NCBI GenBank assembly: GCA_001464385.1
Contig: LNFB01000279.1
Location: 1-61,618, forward strand
Length of the DNA: 61,618 nt
Origin: Deltaproteobacteria bacterium Ga0077550
Lineage (GTDB): Bacteria > Myxococcota_A > Polyangia > Nannocystales > Nannocystaceae
Reading direction: 5' to 3'
The notes under the pieces were generated by a model that did not search any database, was not told where the DNA came from, and saw only the letters and a list, made by a program, of their open reading frames with translations. Positions 53,744 to 61,618 of the stretch are shown here, one piece after another. Made by a program: the position numbers and the translations under genes. Positions within the stretch are counted from its first letter, which is position 1. Every line of letters starts with the position of its first letter.

Positions 53744-54973
53744 ATGTCTCACCGAGTGTCGGAGCCCACACGCCGCATCGCCACGAGCCCATGGCTACGC
53801 GCCCTGCTGTGCGTCGCCTTCACCCCTGGTGTGGCCGAGGCGGCCGGGCGCCGACCCGCCGCGGCGCCGTCCGAGCGGACGGCCGAGCGAACAGCCGAGC
53901 CTGCGTCGGTCGACGCGGTCGACGACGACGAGCACGGTGAGGCGCCCGGCAGCGAGATCCCCGAGCGCACCCGAGCACCGGCCCACGCGGACTGTGACAA
54001 CCGCGTCCCGATCTGGGAGCACGTCGTGGACGCGGGTGAGCACCTCGGGGGGATCGCCGGCCGTTACGGGGTCCGTCGCGCCGACCTGCTCCGACTCAAC
54101 CCGGCGCTGACCAACCCCGACAAGATCCGCGTCGGCCAGCACCTGCGGGTCTGCCCGACGATCGCGCCGCGGATCCGCAAGGCGATCGAGGTCGTCGTGA
54201 AGCCGGGCGACACCGCGGGTGGCATCGCGCTGGCCCACGGCCTCACCGTCTCCGAGCTGGTCGGGATGCAGCGCGGCAAGCTCGACGACCCGAACCGGCT
54301 CGTGGCCGGACAACGGCTGCAGCTCGTCGTCGACGGCGGCGTCGTGCCGGAGTTCCTCCCCGCCGAGCCGGATCCGCCGCCGAAGCCCGCCGGGCGCTCC
54401 GGCGGACGGAGCAGCACCAGGGGCGGCCGCACGGGCGAGCGCGTCTCGGTCAGCGCGCAGCTGCGCCTCGACGTCGAGCATGTGTTCGTGAAGCGGCCGC
54501 ACCTCGCGTGGGGGACGACCTCGACGATCCGCCACATCGAGGGCGCCGTCGAACAGTACCGCCGTCGACACCGCGGCGCTCCGCAGGTGCACATCGGCGA
54601 CATCAGCAAGCGCGGCGGCGGGGCCCTTCAGCCGCACCTCTCGCACCGCGCGGGCGTCGACGTGGACGTCGGGTACGTGCTACTCGGCGCCGACGGTCAC
54701 CGCACGCGGTTCTCCGGGGTCACGCGGACCAACCTCGACGTCGCGCGCACGTGGGCGCTCGTCAAGGCGTTCGTCGACACGGGCGCGGTCGAGGTCATCT
54801 TCATGGACTACGGCCTGCAGGAGGTGCTCTACGAGCACGCGAAGCAGCGCGGGGTCAGCGAAGACGATCTCGACGAGCTGTTCCAGTACCCGCGTGGGCG
54901 CGGCCGTTCGCACGGGATCATCCGCCATTGGCGGAGCCACCAGCACCACTTCCACGTCCGCTTCCGGTCGTGA
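53744..54973 (+). CDS. LysM plus M74 (MepA-like) murein endopeptidase
   Basis: This 409-residue protein has a signal peptide (WLRALLCVAFTPGVAEA), an acidic spacer, and two LysM domains (WEHVVDAGEHLGGIAGRYGVRRADLLRLNPAL at about 91-122; IEVVVKPGDTAGGIALAHGLTVSELVGM at about 148-176). The C-terminal domain resembles the penicillin-insensitive endopeptidase MepA: HLSHRAGVDVDVGYV (H301, D306, D308) and HHFHVRF at the C-terminus (H401, H402, H404). These bind zinc. It should cut peptide crosslinks in peptidoglycan. The start is uncertain because GGGGAG directly touches the ATG; GTG 53687 is in frame. Confidence 0.85.
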   Translation: MSHRVSEPTRRIATSPWLRALLCVAFTPGVAEAAGRRPAAAPSERTAERTAEPASVDAVDDDEHGEAPGSEIPERTRAPAHADCDNRVPIWEHVVDAGEHLGGIAGRYGVRRADLLRLNPALTNPDKIRVGQHLRVCPTIAPRIRKAIEVVVKPGDTAGGIALAHGLTVSELVGMQRGKLDDPNRLVAGQRLQLVVDGGVVPEFLPAEPDPPPKPAGRSGGRSSTRGGRTGERVSVSAQLRLDVEHVFVKRPHLAWGTTSTIRHIEGAVEQYRRRHRGAPQVHIGDISKRGGGALQPHLSHRAGVDVDVGYVLLGADGHRTRFSGVTRTNLDVARTWALVKAFVDTGAVEVIFMDYGLQEVLYEHAKQRGVSEDDLDELFQYPRGRGRSHGIIRHWRSHQHHFHVRFRS

Positions 54974-54976
54974 GCG

Positions 54977-55363
54977 TCAGCGCGGGCGGACGCGCAGGCG
55001 GACGGTGCCGTCCTCGCGCGCCTCCACGACTTCGACCGCGAGCGTCGCATCGTGAACCAGACGTGAGCGCGCGAGCTCGGCCCGAAGCGGCGTGACGAGG
55101 GTGCGCTCGAGTCGGGCGCGATCGGGCTCGCCGCACACGAGGTTCGCGAGGCCCGCGGCGTCGGCGACGAAGCCGAAGTCCTCGACGCTCTCGCACGCGC
55201 CGGCGGCCACGCGGACATCGACGGGCACATCGCCGCACTCGACGCCGCCATGCAGCGACACCGGGTCCTCGGCGCGCTCGAACGCGAGGCCGAGGCGTGC
55301 GAGCGCGGCCGACACCTCGTCGAGGGAGCCCAGGCCCAGCGCGATTTCGACGAAGCGACTCAC
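54977..55363 (-). CDS. DUF1257/Ycf35-like small protein
   Basis: This 128-residue protein starts VSRFVEIALGLGSLDEVSAALARLGL and ends VVEAREDGTVRLRVRPR. A segment DFGFVADAAGLANLVCGEPD lies in the middle. This resembles DUF1257 (Ycf35), which starts MS.F..i...i.d...l..aL..LG and ends with a G....dGti.L.vrr strand. The Ycf35 role is unknown. It is translated with an upstream zinc-ribbon gene (GTGA overlap). A Ycf46-like AAA gene lies 2.3 kb away on the same strand. Assignment is moderate because the N-terminal half is short. Confidence 0.55.
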   Translation of the reverse strand: MSRFVEIALGLGSLDEVSAALARLGLAFERAEDPVSLHGGVECGDVPVDVRVAAGACESVEDFGFVADAAGLANLVCGEPDRARLERTLVTPLRAELARSRLVHDATLAVEVVEAREDGTVRLRVRPR

Positions 55364-55572
55364 GGTGTCACGGCCGGGGTCCGGGCCTGGCCGCAGATCG
55401 GACACGCAGCGTCGGTCACGTCGACGTACCAGCGGCAGTGTCCGCATGCCGTCGTCACCCGCATCACCGGCGACGGGGACGGGTCTGTGGGGGCCTCCAG
55501 CGCCACGCCGAAGTGCGCGAACAGATCCCCGGTCGGGGCCAGCCGGCGGAACCTGGCGTCGCGGTCGCTCAC
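55360..55572 (-). CDS. small zinc-ribbon protein coupled to the DUF1257-like gene
   Basis: This 70-residue protein has CGHCRWYVDVTDAACPICG, two CxxC pairs typical of a zinc ribbon. The N-terminal part is VSDRDARFRRLAPTGDLFAHFGVALE. No other domain is seen. The GTG start at 55572 is the best available in the open frame. The stop overlaps the DUF1257-like start as GTGA, so they are probably made together and may interact. Confidence 0.6.
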   Translation of the reverse strand: MSDRDARFRRLAPTGDLFAHFGVALEAPTDPSPSPVMRVTTACGHCRWYVDVTDAACPICGQARTPAVTP

Positions 55573-55696
55573 GGCGAGGGACTGTACGGCGTCGACCGGT
55601 GCGCGGGCTGCGACGGATGCCCAGACAAAGGTTCAGTGGGTAGAGCCTTGCGTCCGTGCCGCCGCCGGGCCAGGATCGTGCGGAGCGACCCGCCCC

Positions 55697-56110
55697 GTGT
55701 CCGCAGACCACAACCGCGATCGACGACGCGCCCGGCGTGTGCCCATGAGCGCCGCCTTCAGCGAGAGCGATCCGCGGACGACGACGCCGGTCAGCGATCT
55801 CTCCGAGACGGGCTGTTGTGTCCACATCGGCAGCAAGCTCCCGATCGGCTCGCTCATCGATCTGCGGTTCACGGTCTTCCCCGAGGAGCCCATCCTGTTC
55901 GAGGGCCGCGGTCGCGTCGTCCGCTACAGCGACGATCCGCCCGGCATGGGCGTCGAGTTCGTCGAGCTCGATGAATCGGCGCGCGACGTGGTCCGCAAGA
56001 TCATGCTGCGCGACGAGGCGGCGCGACGCCTGCCCACGCTCGCCCAGCGGCACGTCGGCCTGCGCACCCACGGGCTCGTGGCGCGCCTCGTCGAGACGAC
56101 CAAGAAGTAG
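55697..56110 (+). CDS. PilZ-domain protein, short form
   Basis: This 137-residue protein has the PilZ motifs at its start: DHNRDRRRARRV (RxxxR) and VSDLSETGCCVHIG (D.SxxG), then ILFEGRGRVVRYSDDPPGMGVEFVEL. A helical end (ARDVVRKIMLRDEAARRL) follows. Cyclic di-GMP binding is likely. GTG 55697 is chosen because a later ATG (55739) would remove the RxxxR motif. It is convergent with the aminopeptidase gene (39-base gap). Confidence 0.75.
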   Translation: MSADHNRDRRRARRVPMSAAFSESDPRTTTPVSDLSETGCCVHIGSKLPIGSLIDLRFTVFPEEPILFEGRGRVVRYSDDPPGMGVEFVELDESARDVVRKIMLRDEAARRLPTLAQRHVGLRTHGLVARLVETTKK

Positions 56111-56149
56111 CGACCGACGCGGTCGCCCGCGTCGGATCGCTGTCGTTCG

Positions 56150-57634
<1,485 letters not shown>

Positions 57635-57668
57635 GGGGCGAGCGTACGACGAAAGTGGGCGGCGGTGT

Positions 57669-59150
57669 TCAGGCCGGGCGGGCGCGCCCGCTCGCCCAGC
57701 GACGCAGCGCGAGGACGTCCTCGGCCCGCAGCACCGACAGCGGGATGCTGGCCGCGAGCGCGGCCGCGAAGTCGTCGGCGGCGACGGGACGGGCCTGCGC
57801 GAAGGCGATCACGCGGGCCTCGGCCAGCGCCGCCGCGAGCTCGGCCCCGCTGTAGCCCTCCGCGGCCCGGGCGATGCGGGCGAACGCGGGCCATGCATCG
57901 GCGGGCCGGTGCGCCGCGGTCGTGCGCTCGAAGTGCAGCGCCGTGATGCGCTCGCGGGCGTCGGCGTCGGGCAGGTCGATGAAGAAGATCTCGTCGAATC
58001 GGCCGCGTCGCAGCAGCTCGGCGGGCAGCAGGTCGACGCGGTTTGCGGTCGCGACCACGAAGACCGGCCGGGTCCGCTCCTGCAGCCACGTCAGCAGACC
58101 GCCGAGCACGCGCGCCGCGGTGCCGGCGTCGCTGGCCGATCCCTCGGCGCCCGCGAAGCCCTTGTCGAGCTCGTCGATCCACAGGACCGCGGGCGCCATG
58201 CGGTCGAGCTCGGAGAGCGCCTGGCGCAGGTTGGCCTCGCTCGCGCCGACGGTGCCGCCGAACAGGCGACCGGGATCGAGTCGGATGAGGGGCAGCTCGA
58301 GCGTGCGCCCGCAGACGCGCGCGGCGAGGCTCTTGCCGCAGCCCTGCACGCCGACCAGGAGGCACCCACGCGCGGGGCCGATGCCCGCGGCGGCGGCGGC
58401 GGGCGAGAAGGTCAGCTTGCGCAGGGCGAGCCAGGCCTCGAGGCGATCGAGGCCGCCGAGCTCGTCGGCGTCGCTGGTCGCGATTGGATCGAGCAGACCG
58501 CCGCGGCCGAGCACCGCTGGCTTCGCGCCGCGGAGGTGGCGGACGATCGCGGGGACGTCGAGCCCGCAGGCGAGCACGGCCTCGGCGAGCACGCGGTCGT
58601 ACGCGAAGCCGGGGAGGCCCGCGGCCGCGTCGACGATGGGGGCCGTGCCGGCGGAGAGGCGATCGATCGCGTCGCGCCAGCCGGCGTCCTGCAGCGCCGC
58701 GGCGATCGTGTACAGCCGCGCCGCGAGCTCCTCGCGATCGGGCGGCGGCAGCGGCACGGGGACGAGCTCGGGGATCCGACCGAGGGGCCCGAGCGCCGCG
58801 CCGCTGCGCTCCACCAGGACCAGCGCGGGCCCGACGTTGCGCTGCGCGAGCTCCCGTAGCCGACGCAGCGCCGCGGTGTCGACGATGGCGCCGACGTCGA
58901 GCAGGAGCCACAGCGCGTCGTCGCGATCGCCCCGAAGCCGCTCGAGGAGCTCGGGCAGCGTGCGCGCGCCCCCGGCCCCGTCGACGCCACCCGCCAGGCT
59001 CCACGTGTGCACCGGCCACGACAGCTCGCGACCGGTGTCCTCGAGCAGCGCCACGGCGCGGGCCTCGTCGTCGGTGTCGATCGCGACGAGCCGCGATCCG
59101 GCCCGGAGCACCCGCGCCAGGTCGGCCCGGAACTCGGCGCCGACGCTCAT
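57669..59150 (-). CDS. Ycf46-like AAA+ ATPase
   Basis: This 493-residue protein has a Ycf46-type N-terminal domain (about 1-225) and an AAA+ domain. Walker A is GVQGCGKS (267-274), preceded by LGGLDRLEAWLALRKLTFSP. GRLFGGTVGASEANLRQ and VLWIDELDKGF (Walker B, Asp-Glu about 326-327) follow. Sensor 1 is VVATANRVDLLP, and LRRGRFDEIFFIDLP holds the arginine-finger area. This order is typical for Ycf46, an AAA ATPase of plastids, cyanobacteria and some heterotrophs that is linked to photosynthesis or carbon uptake in cyanobacteria. Its role here is unknown. It is coupled by ATGA to the unknown gene upstream. Confidence 0.9.
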   Translation of the reverse strand: MSVGAEFRADLARVLRAGSRLVAIDTDDEARAVALLEDTGRELSWPVHTWSLAGGVDGAGGARTLPELLERLRGDRDDALWLLLDVGAIVDTAALRRLRELAQRNVGPALVLVERSGAALGPLGRIPELVPVPLPPPDREELAARLYTIAAALQDAGWRDAIDRLSAGTAPIVDAAAGLPGFAYDRVLAEAVLACGLDVPAIVRHLRGAKPAVLGRGGLLDPIATSDADELGGLDRLEAWLALRKLTFSPAAAAAGIGPARGCLLVGVQGCGKSLAARVCGRTLELPLIRLDPGRLFGGTVGASEANLRQALSELDRMAPAVLWIDELDKGFAGAEGSASDAGTAARVLGGLLTWLQERTRPVFVVATANRVDLLPAELLRRGRFDEIFFIDLPDADARERITALHFERTTAAHRPADAWPAFARIARAAEGYSGAELAAALAEARVIAFAQARPVAADDFAAALAASIPLSVLRAEDVLALRRWASGRARPA

Positions 59151-59779
59151 GGCGCGGTGTTCACCTGGCGCGCGGCCCAGCTCAGCCACGCGCGGACGAA
59201 GTGGATCTGCACCGCGGGACGGACCGCGCCGTGGGCGTCGAAGCACCAGCCGTTGATCCACGTCCGGGTCGTGCGCTGCTTGCCGAGGCGCCCGTGCAAC
59301 CACTGCACGTCGTGGGCGATCGCGGCGGCGCGTCCCGCCAGTGTGCCGCGGCGGGCGTCGAGCACGAAGCGGTAGTGCACGTCGCCATCGACGTCGAGCT
59401 GCTCGAGGGCCTCGCCGAACACCTGACGCGCGCGGCCCAGCGCGTCCTCGAAGCTCGCCTGGCGCGAGCGTCGGAAGTCCATCGCGAGCATCGGGATGAC
59501 TGGCTGGCCATCGACGCGCGTGCGCACGACGCCGGCCGCGAAGGCGCCGTAGAGCGCCTCGACCCAGCCCGGCACGCCCGGCGGCAGCGCGAGCAGGGCG
59601 TCGACGGCCGCGCCGTCGCGCTGACACGAGAGCACGCCGACCGCGGTGCGCAGCAGGCCGGGCACCAGGCCCAGCGCGTCGACGAGCTCCATGCACTCAC
59701 CGCTGCGGAGCGCCCGGCGGCCCGCGGTGTCGAGCCACATCGTCGCGATCTGCAGTGCGTGCTGTCGCGGGTCATTCAT
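59147..59779 (-). CDS. unknown protein coupled to the Ycf46-like ATPase
   Basis: This 210-residue soluble protein has no family I recognise. It is mixed helix and strand: MNDPRQHALQIATMWLDTAGRRALRSGECMELVDALGLVPGLL, WVEALYGAFAAGVV, GDVHYRFVLDARRGTLAGRAAAIAHDVQWLHG, WINGWCFDAHGAVRPAVQIHFVRAWLSWAARQ. It is encoded between smpB and the Ycf46-like gene with 4-base overlaps at both ends. It may be a partner or substrate adaptor of the ATPase. Confidence 0.6.
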   Translation of the reverse strand: MNDPRQHALQIATMWLDTAGRRALRSGECMELVDALGLVPGLLRTAVGVLSCQRDGAAVDALLALPPGVPGWVEALYGAFAAGVVRTRVDGQPVIPMLAMDFRRSRQASFEDALGRARQVFGEALEQLDVDGDVHYRFVLDARRGTLAGRAAAIAHDVQWLHGRLGKQRTTRTWINGWCFDAHGAVRPAVQIHFVRAWLSWAARQVNTAP

Positions 59780-60261
59780 CGCCGATCCCGCAGCGCGCGC
59801 TCGACCTCGCGCTTGTCCTCGCGCTCGCGGACCTTCTGCCGCTTGTCGTGCTCCTGCTTGCCGCGGCACAGGCCGATCTCGACCTTGATGCTGCGGCCCT
59901 TGAGATACACCCGCAGGGGGATGAGCGTCAGCCCGCCCCGCGCGACCGACTCGGCGAGCTTGTCGATCTCGCGGCGGTGCATCAGGAGCTTGCGCCGTCG
60001 CATCGGCTCGTGGTTGCGGCGATGCGCGAGCACGTACTCGGCGATGTGGGCTCCGAGCAACCACACCTCGCCGCGCTCGACCTGCGCCCACGCCTCGGTG
60101 AGGCTGATACGACCGTCGCGGATCGACTTGACCTCGCTGCCGGTGAGGACCATGCCGGCCTCGTGGCGCTCGAGGATCTCGTAGTCGAACGTCGCGCGGC
60201 GATTGACCGAGAGTGTCGCGTCGGGGGCGAGGCGTTCGGCCTTGGCGTTGGCGCGGGCCAC
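59776..60261 (-). CDS. smpB: SsrA-binding protein SmpB
   Basis: SmpB binds tmRNA and brings it to stalled ribosomes. The product of about 161 residues has the family landmarks: VNRRATFDYEILERHEAGMVLTGSEVKSIRDGRISLTEAWA, VWLLGAHIAEY, RRRKLLMHRREIDKL, LTLIPLRVYLKGRSIKVEIGLCRGKQEHDKRQ and the basic tail KVREREDKREVERALRDRR. The GTG start at 60261 is the most plausible because earlier codons look non-coding. The stop overlaps the next gene as ATGA. The ssrA RNA is not in this window. Confidence 0.93.
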   Translation of the reverse strand: MARANAKAERLAPDATLSVNRRATFDYEILERHEAGMVLTGSEVKSIRDGRISLTEAWAQVERGEVWLLGAHIAEYVLAHRRNHEPMRRRKLLMHRREIDKLAESVARGGLTLIPLRVYLKGRSIKVEIGLCRGKQEHDKRQKVREREDKREVERALRDRR

Positions 60262-60353
60262 GGGGTGTGGGTTGTACGCCGCGCCCGTGTCCGCGAGCAA
60301 GCGGAGCCGGCCATCGGCCCGTGCCGGGCGCGCCCGCTCGCCCCAGGCGCGCG

Positions 60354-61001
60354 TCACGTGGCGAGGCTGCGCAGCAGGGCCAGGCCGTGGACGACGGCGG
60401 CGCCCGCTGCCCGCAGGGCCCGCGACGCCTCCTCGAGCGTCGCGCCGGTGGTGGTCACGTCGTCGACGACGAGGATCCGCGCGCCCTGGGTCGCGGCGAT
60501 GCCCCCGCGGACTCCGAGCGCACCGACGAGGTTGGTGTGGCGCCGGACCGCCGGCAGCGAGGCCTGCGGCGGATCGTTGCGCGTGCGCACCAGCAGGCGC
60601 GGACACGGCCGTCCCGACGGGCGCGCCCGCTGGGCGTGGCGCAGCAGGAGCGCCGCGTGATCGAAGCCGCGACGCAGCCGTCGCCACGGGTGCATCGGGA
60701 CGCAGGTGACGAGATCCCACGGCGCTCCGTCCGGGGCGTCGGCCCACCTCGGGTCCTCGGCGAGGGCCCGGCCCAGCGGCCCCGCGAGCGCCGCGTCGCC
60801 GCCGTACTTGCAGCGCGTCACCGCCTCGGCGAGGGGCCCGTCGTACGCGAAGCGGGCGGTCACGTCGCCGACGCAGCGCAGCGCATCGGGGAGCGGCGCC
60901 AGGGCCACCGCGCACCGCGTGCAGAGCTCGGGCACCGCGCGCGCCCGCAGCAGCACCCCGCAGTGCAGGCAACACGGCGGCAAGAGGATATCGAGCAGCA
61001 C
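60354..61001 (-). CDS. comF: ComF-family protein with a phosphoribosyltransferase fold
   Basis: This 215-residue protein starts with a zinc-binding region (CCLHCG and CTRC) and has the ComF body: VGDVTARFAYDGPLAEAVTRCKYGGD, VTCVPMHPWRRLRRGFDHAALLLRH, and the PRPP loop ILVVDDVTTTGATLEEASRAL. ComF takes part in DNA uptake in some bacteria, but many ComF proteins have no known role. The GTG start is inferred. The gene lies 92 bases before smpB on the same strand. Confidence 0.85.
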   Translation of the reverse strand: MLLDILLPPCCLHCGVLLRARAVPELCTRCAVALAPLPDALRCVGDVTARFAYDGPLAEAVTRCKYGGDAALAGPLGRALAEDPRWADAPDGAPWDLVTCVPMHPWRRLRRGFDHAALLLRHAQRARPSGRPCPRLLVRTRNDPPQASLPAVRRHTNLVGALGVRGGIAATQGARILVVDDVTTTGATLEEASRALRAAGAAVVHGLALLRSLAT

Positions 61002-61041
61002 GGCGATCGCCGGTCGGCCGCGGCCGCGCGGCGTTGCCGAG

Positions 61042-61470
61042 TCACGCGTGGTGGTAGGGGTGACCCGCGAGGATCGTGCCGGCGCGGTACAGCTGCTCGC
61101 ACACGACGAGCTGCGCGAGGCGATGCGGCAGCGTGAGGCGCGACAGCGAGAAGACCGCGTCGGCCCGGGCGCGCTCGCCGTCGTCGAAGCCGTCGGCTCC
61201 GCCGATCAGGCACGCGAGCTGACGCGTGCCGGCGTCGCGCCACCGGCCGAGGCGCGCGGCCAGCTCGGGGCTGCTCCACGCCTCACCGCGCTCGTCGAGC
61301 ACGACGATGGGTCCGCCGAGGGCCTTCGCGCGATCCCACTGCGCCTTGGCCGTGGTGCAGACGACGAGCTCGAAGGGCACCAGCGGCCGAGAGCGCCGCA
61401 CGTACTCGTCGCACAGCGCCGCGGTCTCGCGGTCGAGCTTGCGGCCCTGGGCGAGGATCGTGATGCGCAT
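61042..61470 (-). CDS. rlmH: 23S rRNA (pseudouridine1915-N3)-methyltransferase RlmH
   Basis: This 142-residue SPOUT-fold enzyme methylates pseudouridine 1915 in helix 69. It has RITILAQGRKL, LDERGEAWSSPELA, CLIGGADGFDDGERARAD (SAM knot), FSLSRLTLPHRLAQLVVCEQLYRAGTILAGHPYHH at the end, all typical. The length is slightly below the E. coli enzyme. It follows the partial acidic gene by 32 bases. rsfS-rlmH neighbours are common. Confidence 0.93.
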   Translation of the reverse strand: MRITILAQGRKLDRETAALCDEYVRRSRPLVPFELVVCTTAKAQWDRAKALGGPIVVLDERGEAWSSPELAARLGRWRDAGTRQLACLIGGADGFDDGERARADAVFSLSRLTLPHRLAQLVVCEQLYRAGTILAGHPYHHA

Positions 61471-61502
61471 CGTCGTCGCGGCCGCGGGGCCGCGGCCGCC
61501 CC

Positions 61503-61618
61503 TCAGGAGGGATCGCGGGGCTTCGCCGGCGCGGGCTCGGCGTCGAGGTCATCGCCGACGAACGCGTCGTCGTCGTCCGGGTCGTCGACGAACTCGGGAT
61601 CCTCGGCGTCGTTGTCGT
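61503..61618 (-). CDS. C-terminal end of an acidic protein (partial; possibly RsfS)
   Basis: The minus-strand frame at the window edge reads DNDAEDPEFVDDPDDDDAF, then VGDDLDAEPAPAKPRDPS and a TGA at 61503-61505. Only this strongly acidic tail is visible. Its place right before rlmH suggests ribosome silencing factor RsfS with an acidic extension, but the fold is outside the window, so the name is only a guess. Confidence 0.45.
   Translation of the reverse strand, partial: DNDAEDPEFVDDPDDDDAFVGDDLDAEPAPAKPRDPS

Overview
The window is very GC-rich DNA (well above two thirds G+C by eye), packed with short-gap or overlapping genes. It looks like a chromosomal piece from a myxobacterium-type (Myxococcota) genome. 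Three things point to Nannocystis/Plesiocystis relatives: many lipoproteins whose lipobox cysteine is followed by a Thr/Ser/Gly/Asp-rich linker, a large chemosensory operon, and abundant HEAT, TPR, PilZ and HDOD regulators. This placement is inference from gene content. I see no rRNA, tRNA, CRISPR array, phage or insertion sequence.

Region 1 (1-12184) starts with ribH, nusB and a stand-alone N-terminal domain of an M17 leucyl aminopeptidase. It continues with a chemosensory operon: cheY, cheA, two cheW, a degenerate receiver protein, a HEAT-repeat protein, cheR, cheB, a GAF/coiled-coil protein, a second cheY, then a xerC/xerD-type recombinase. Most junctions are ATGA or GTGA overlaps. No methyl-accepting receptor is encoded in the cluster.

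Region 2 (12185-22108) holds a structured intergenic stretch, a lipoprotein, an M50 protease, and scpA-scpB-rluB. The scpB frame is broken by an apparent one-base deletion near 16562. Then come zinc-independent-type ribosomal proteins S14 and L31 and the tldD/tldE protease pair.

Region 3 (22112-31556) is rich in surface proteins: a TPR membrane protein, a periplasmic-binding-like lipoprotein, a beta-propeller lipoprotein, a TPR lipoprotein with a small partner, a DoxX-like protein, a choice-of-anchor-L-type lipoprotein, DUF4169, and a CHAD protein.

Region 4 (31636-44470) holds an HDOD-GGDEF protein, gcvP, a PP2C phosphatase, an operon of LysM lytic transglycosylase, moeA and an RluA-type synthase, then tatA and a three-gene operon ending an outer-membrane barrel unit.

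Region 5 (44606-54973) has a PilZ protein with a lipoprotein, two LolC/E-like permeases without an ATPase, a TPR lipoprotein, an AttH/CrtC-like protein, rhodanese, VOC and STAS-like proteins, another lipoprotein, and a LysM-M74 endopeptidase.

Region 6 (54977-61618) holds a DUF1257/Ycf35-like protein with a zinc-ribbon partner, a second PilZ protein, an NPEPL1-type aminopeptidase, a Ycf46-like AAA ATPase with an unknown partner and smpB, then comF, rlmH and the end of an acidic protein, possibly rsfS.

Two broad patterns recur. Several genes that head transcription units have a -10-like hexamer only 6-16 bases before the start codon and no Shine-Dalgarno, suggesting leaderless mRNAs. Convergent genes usually abut within a few bases; the two pairs with wider gaps carry hairpins centred on GCGAAGC.
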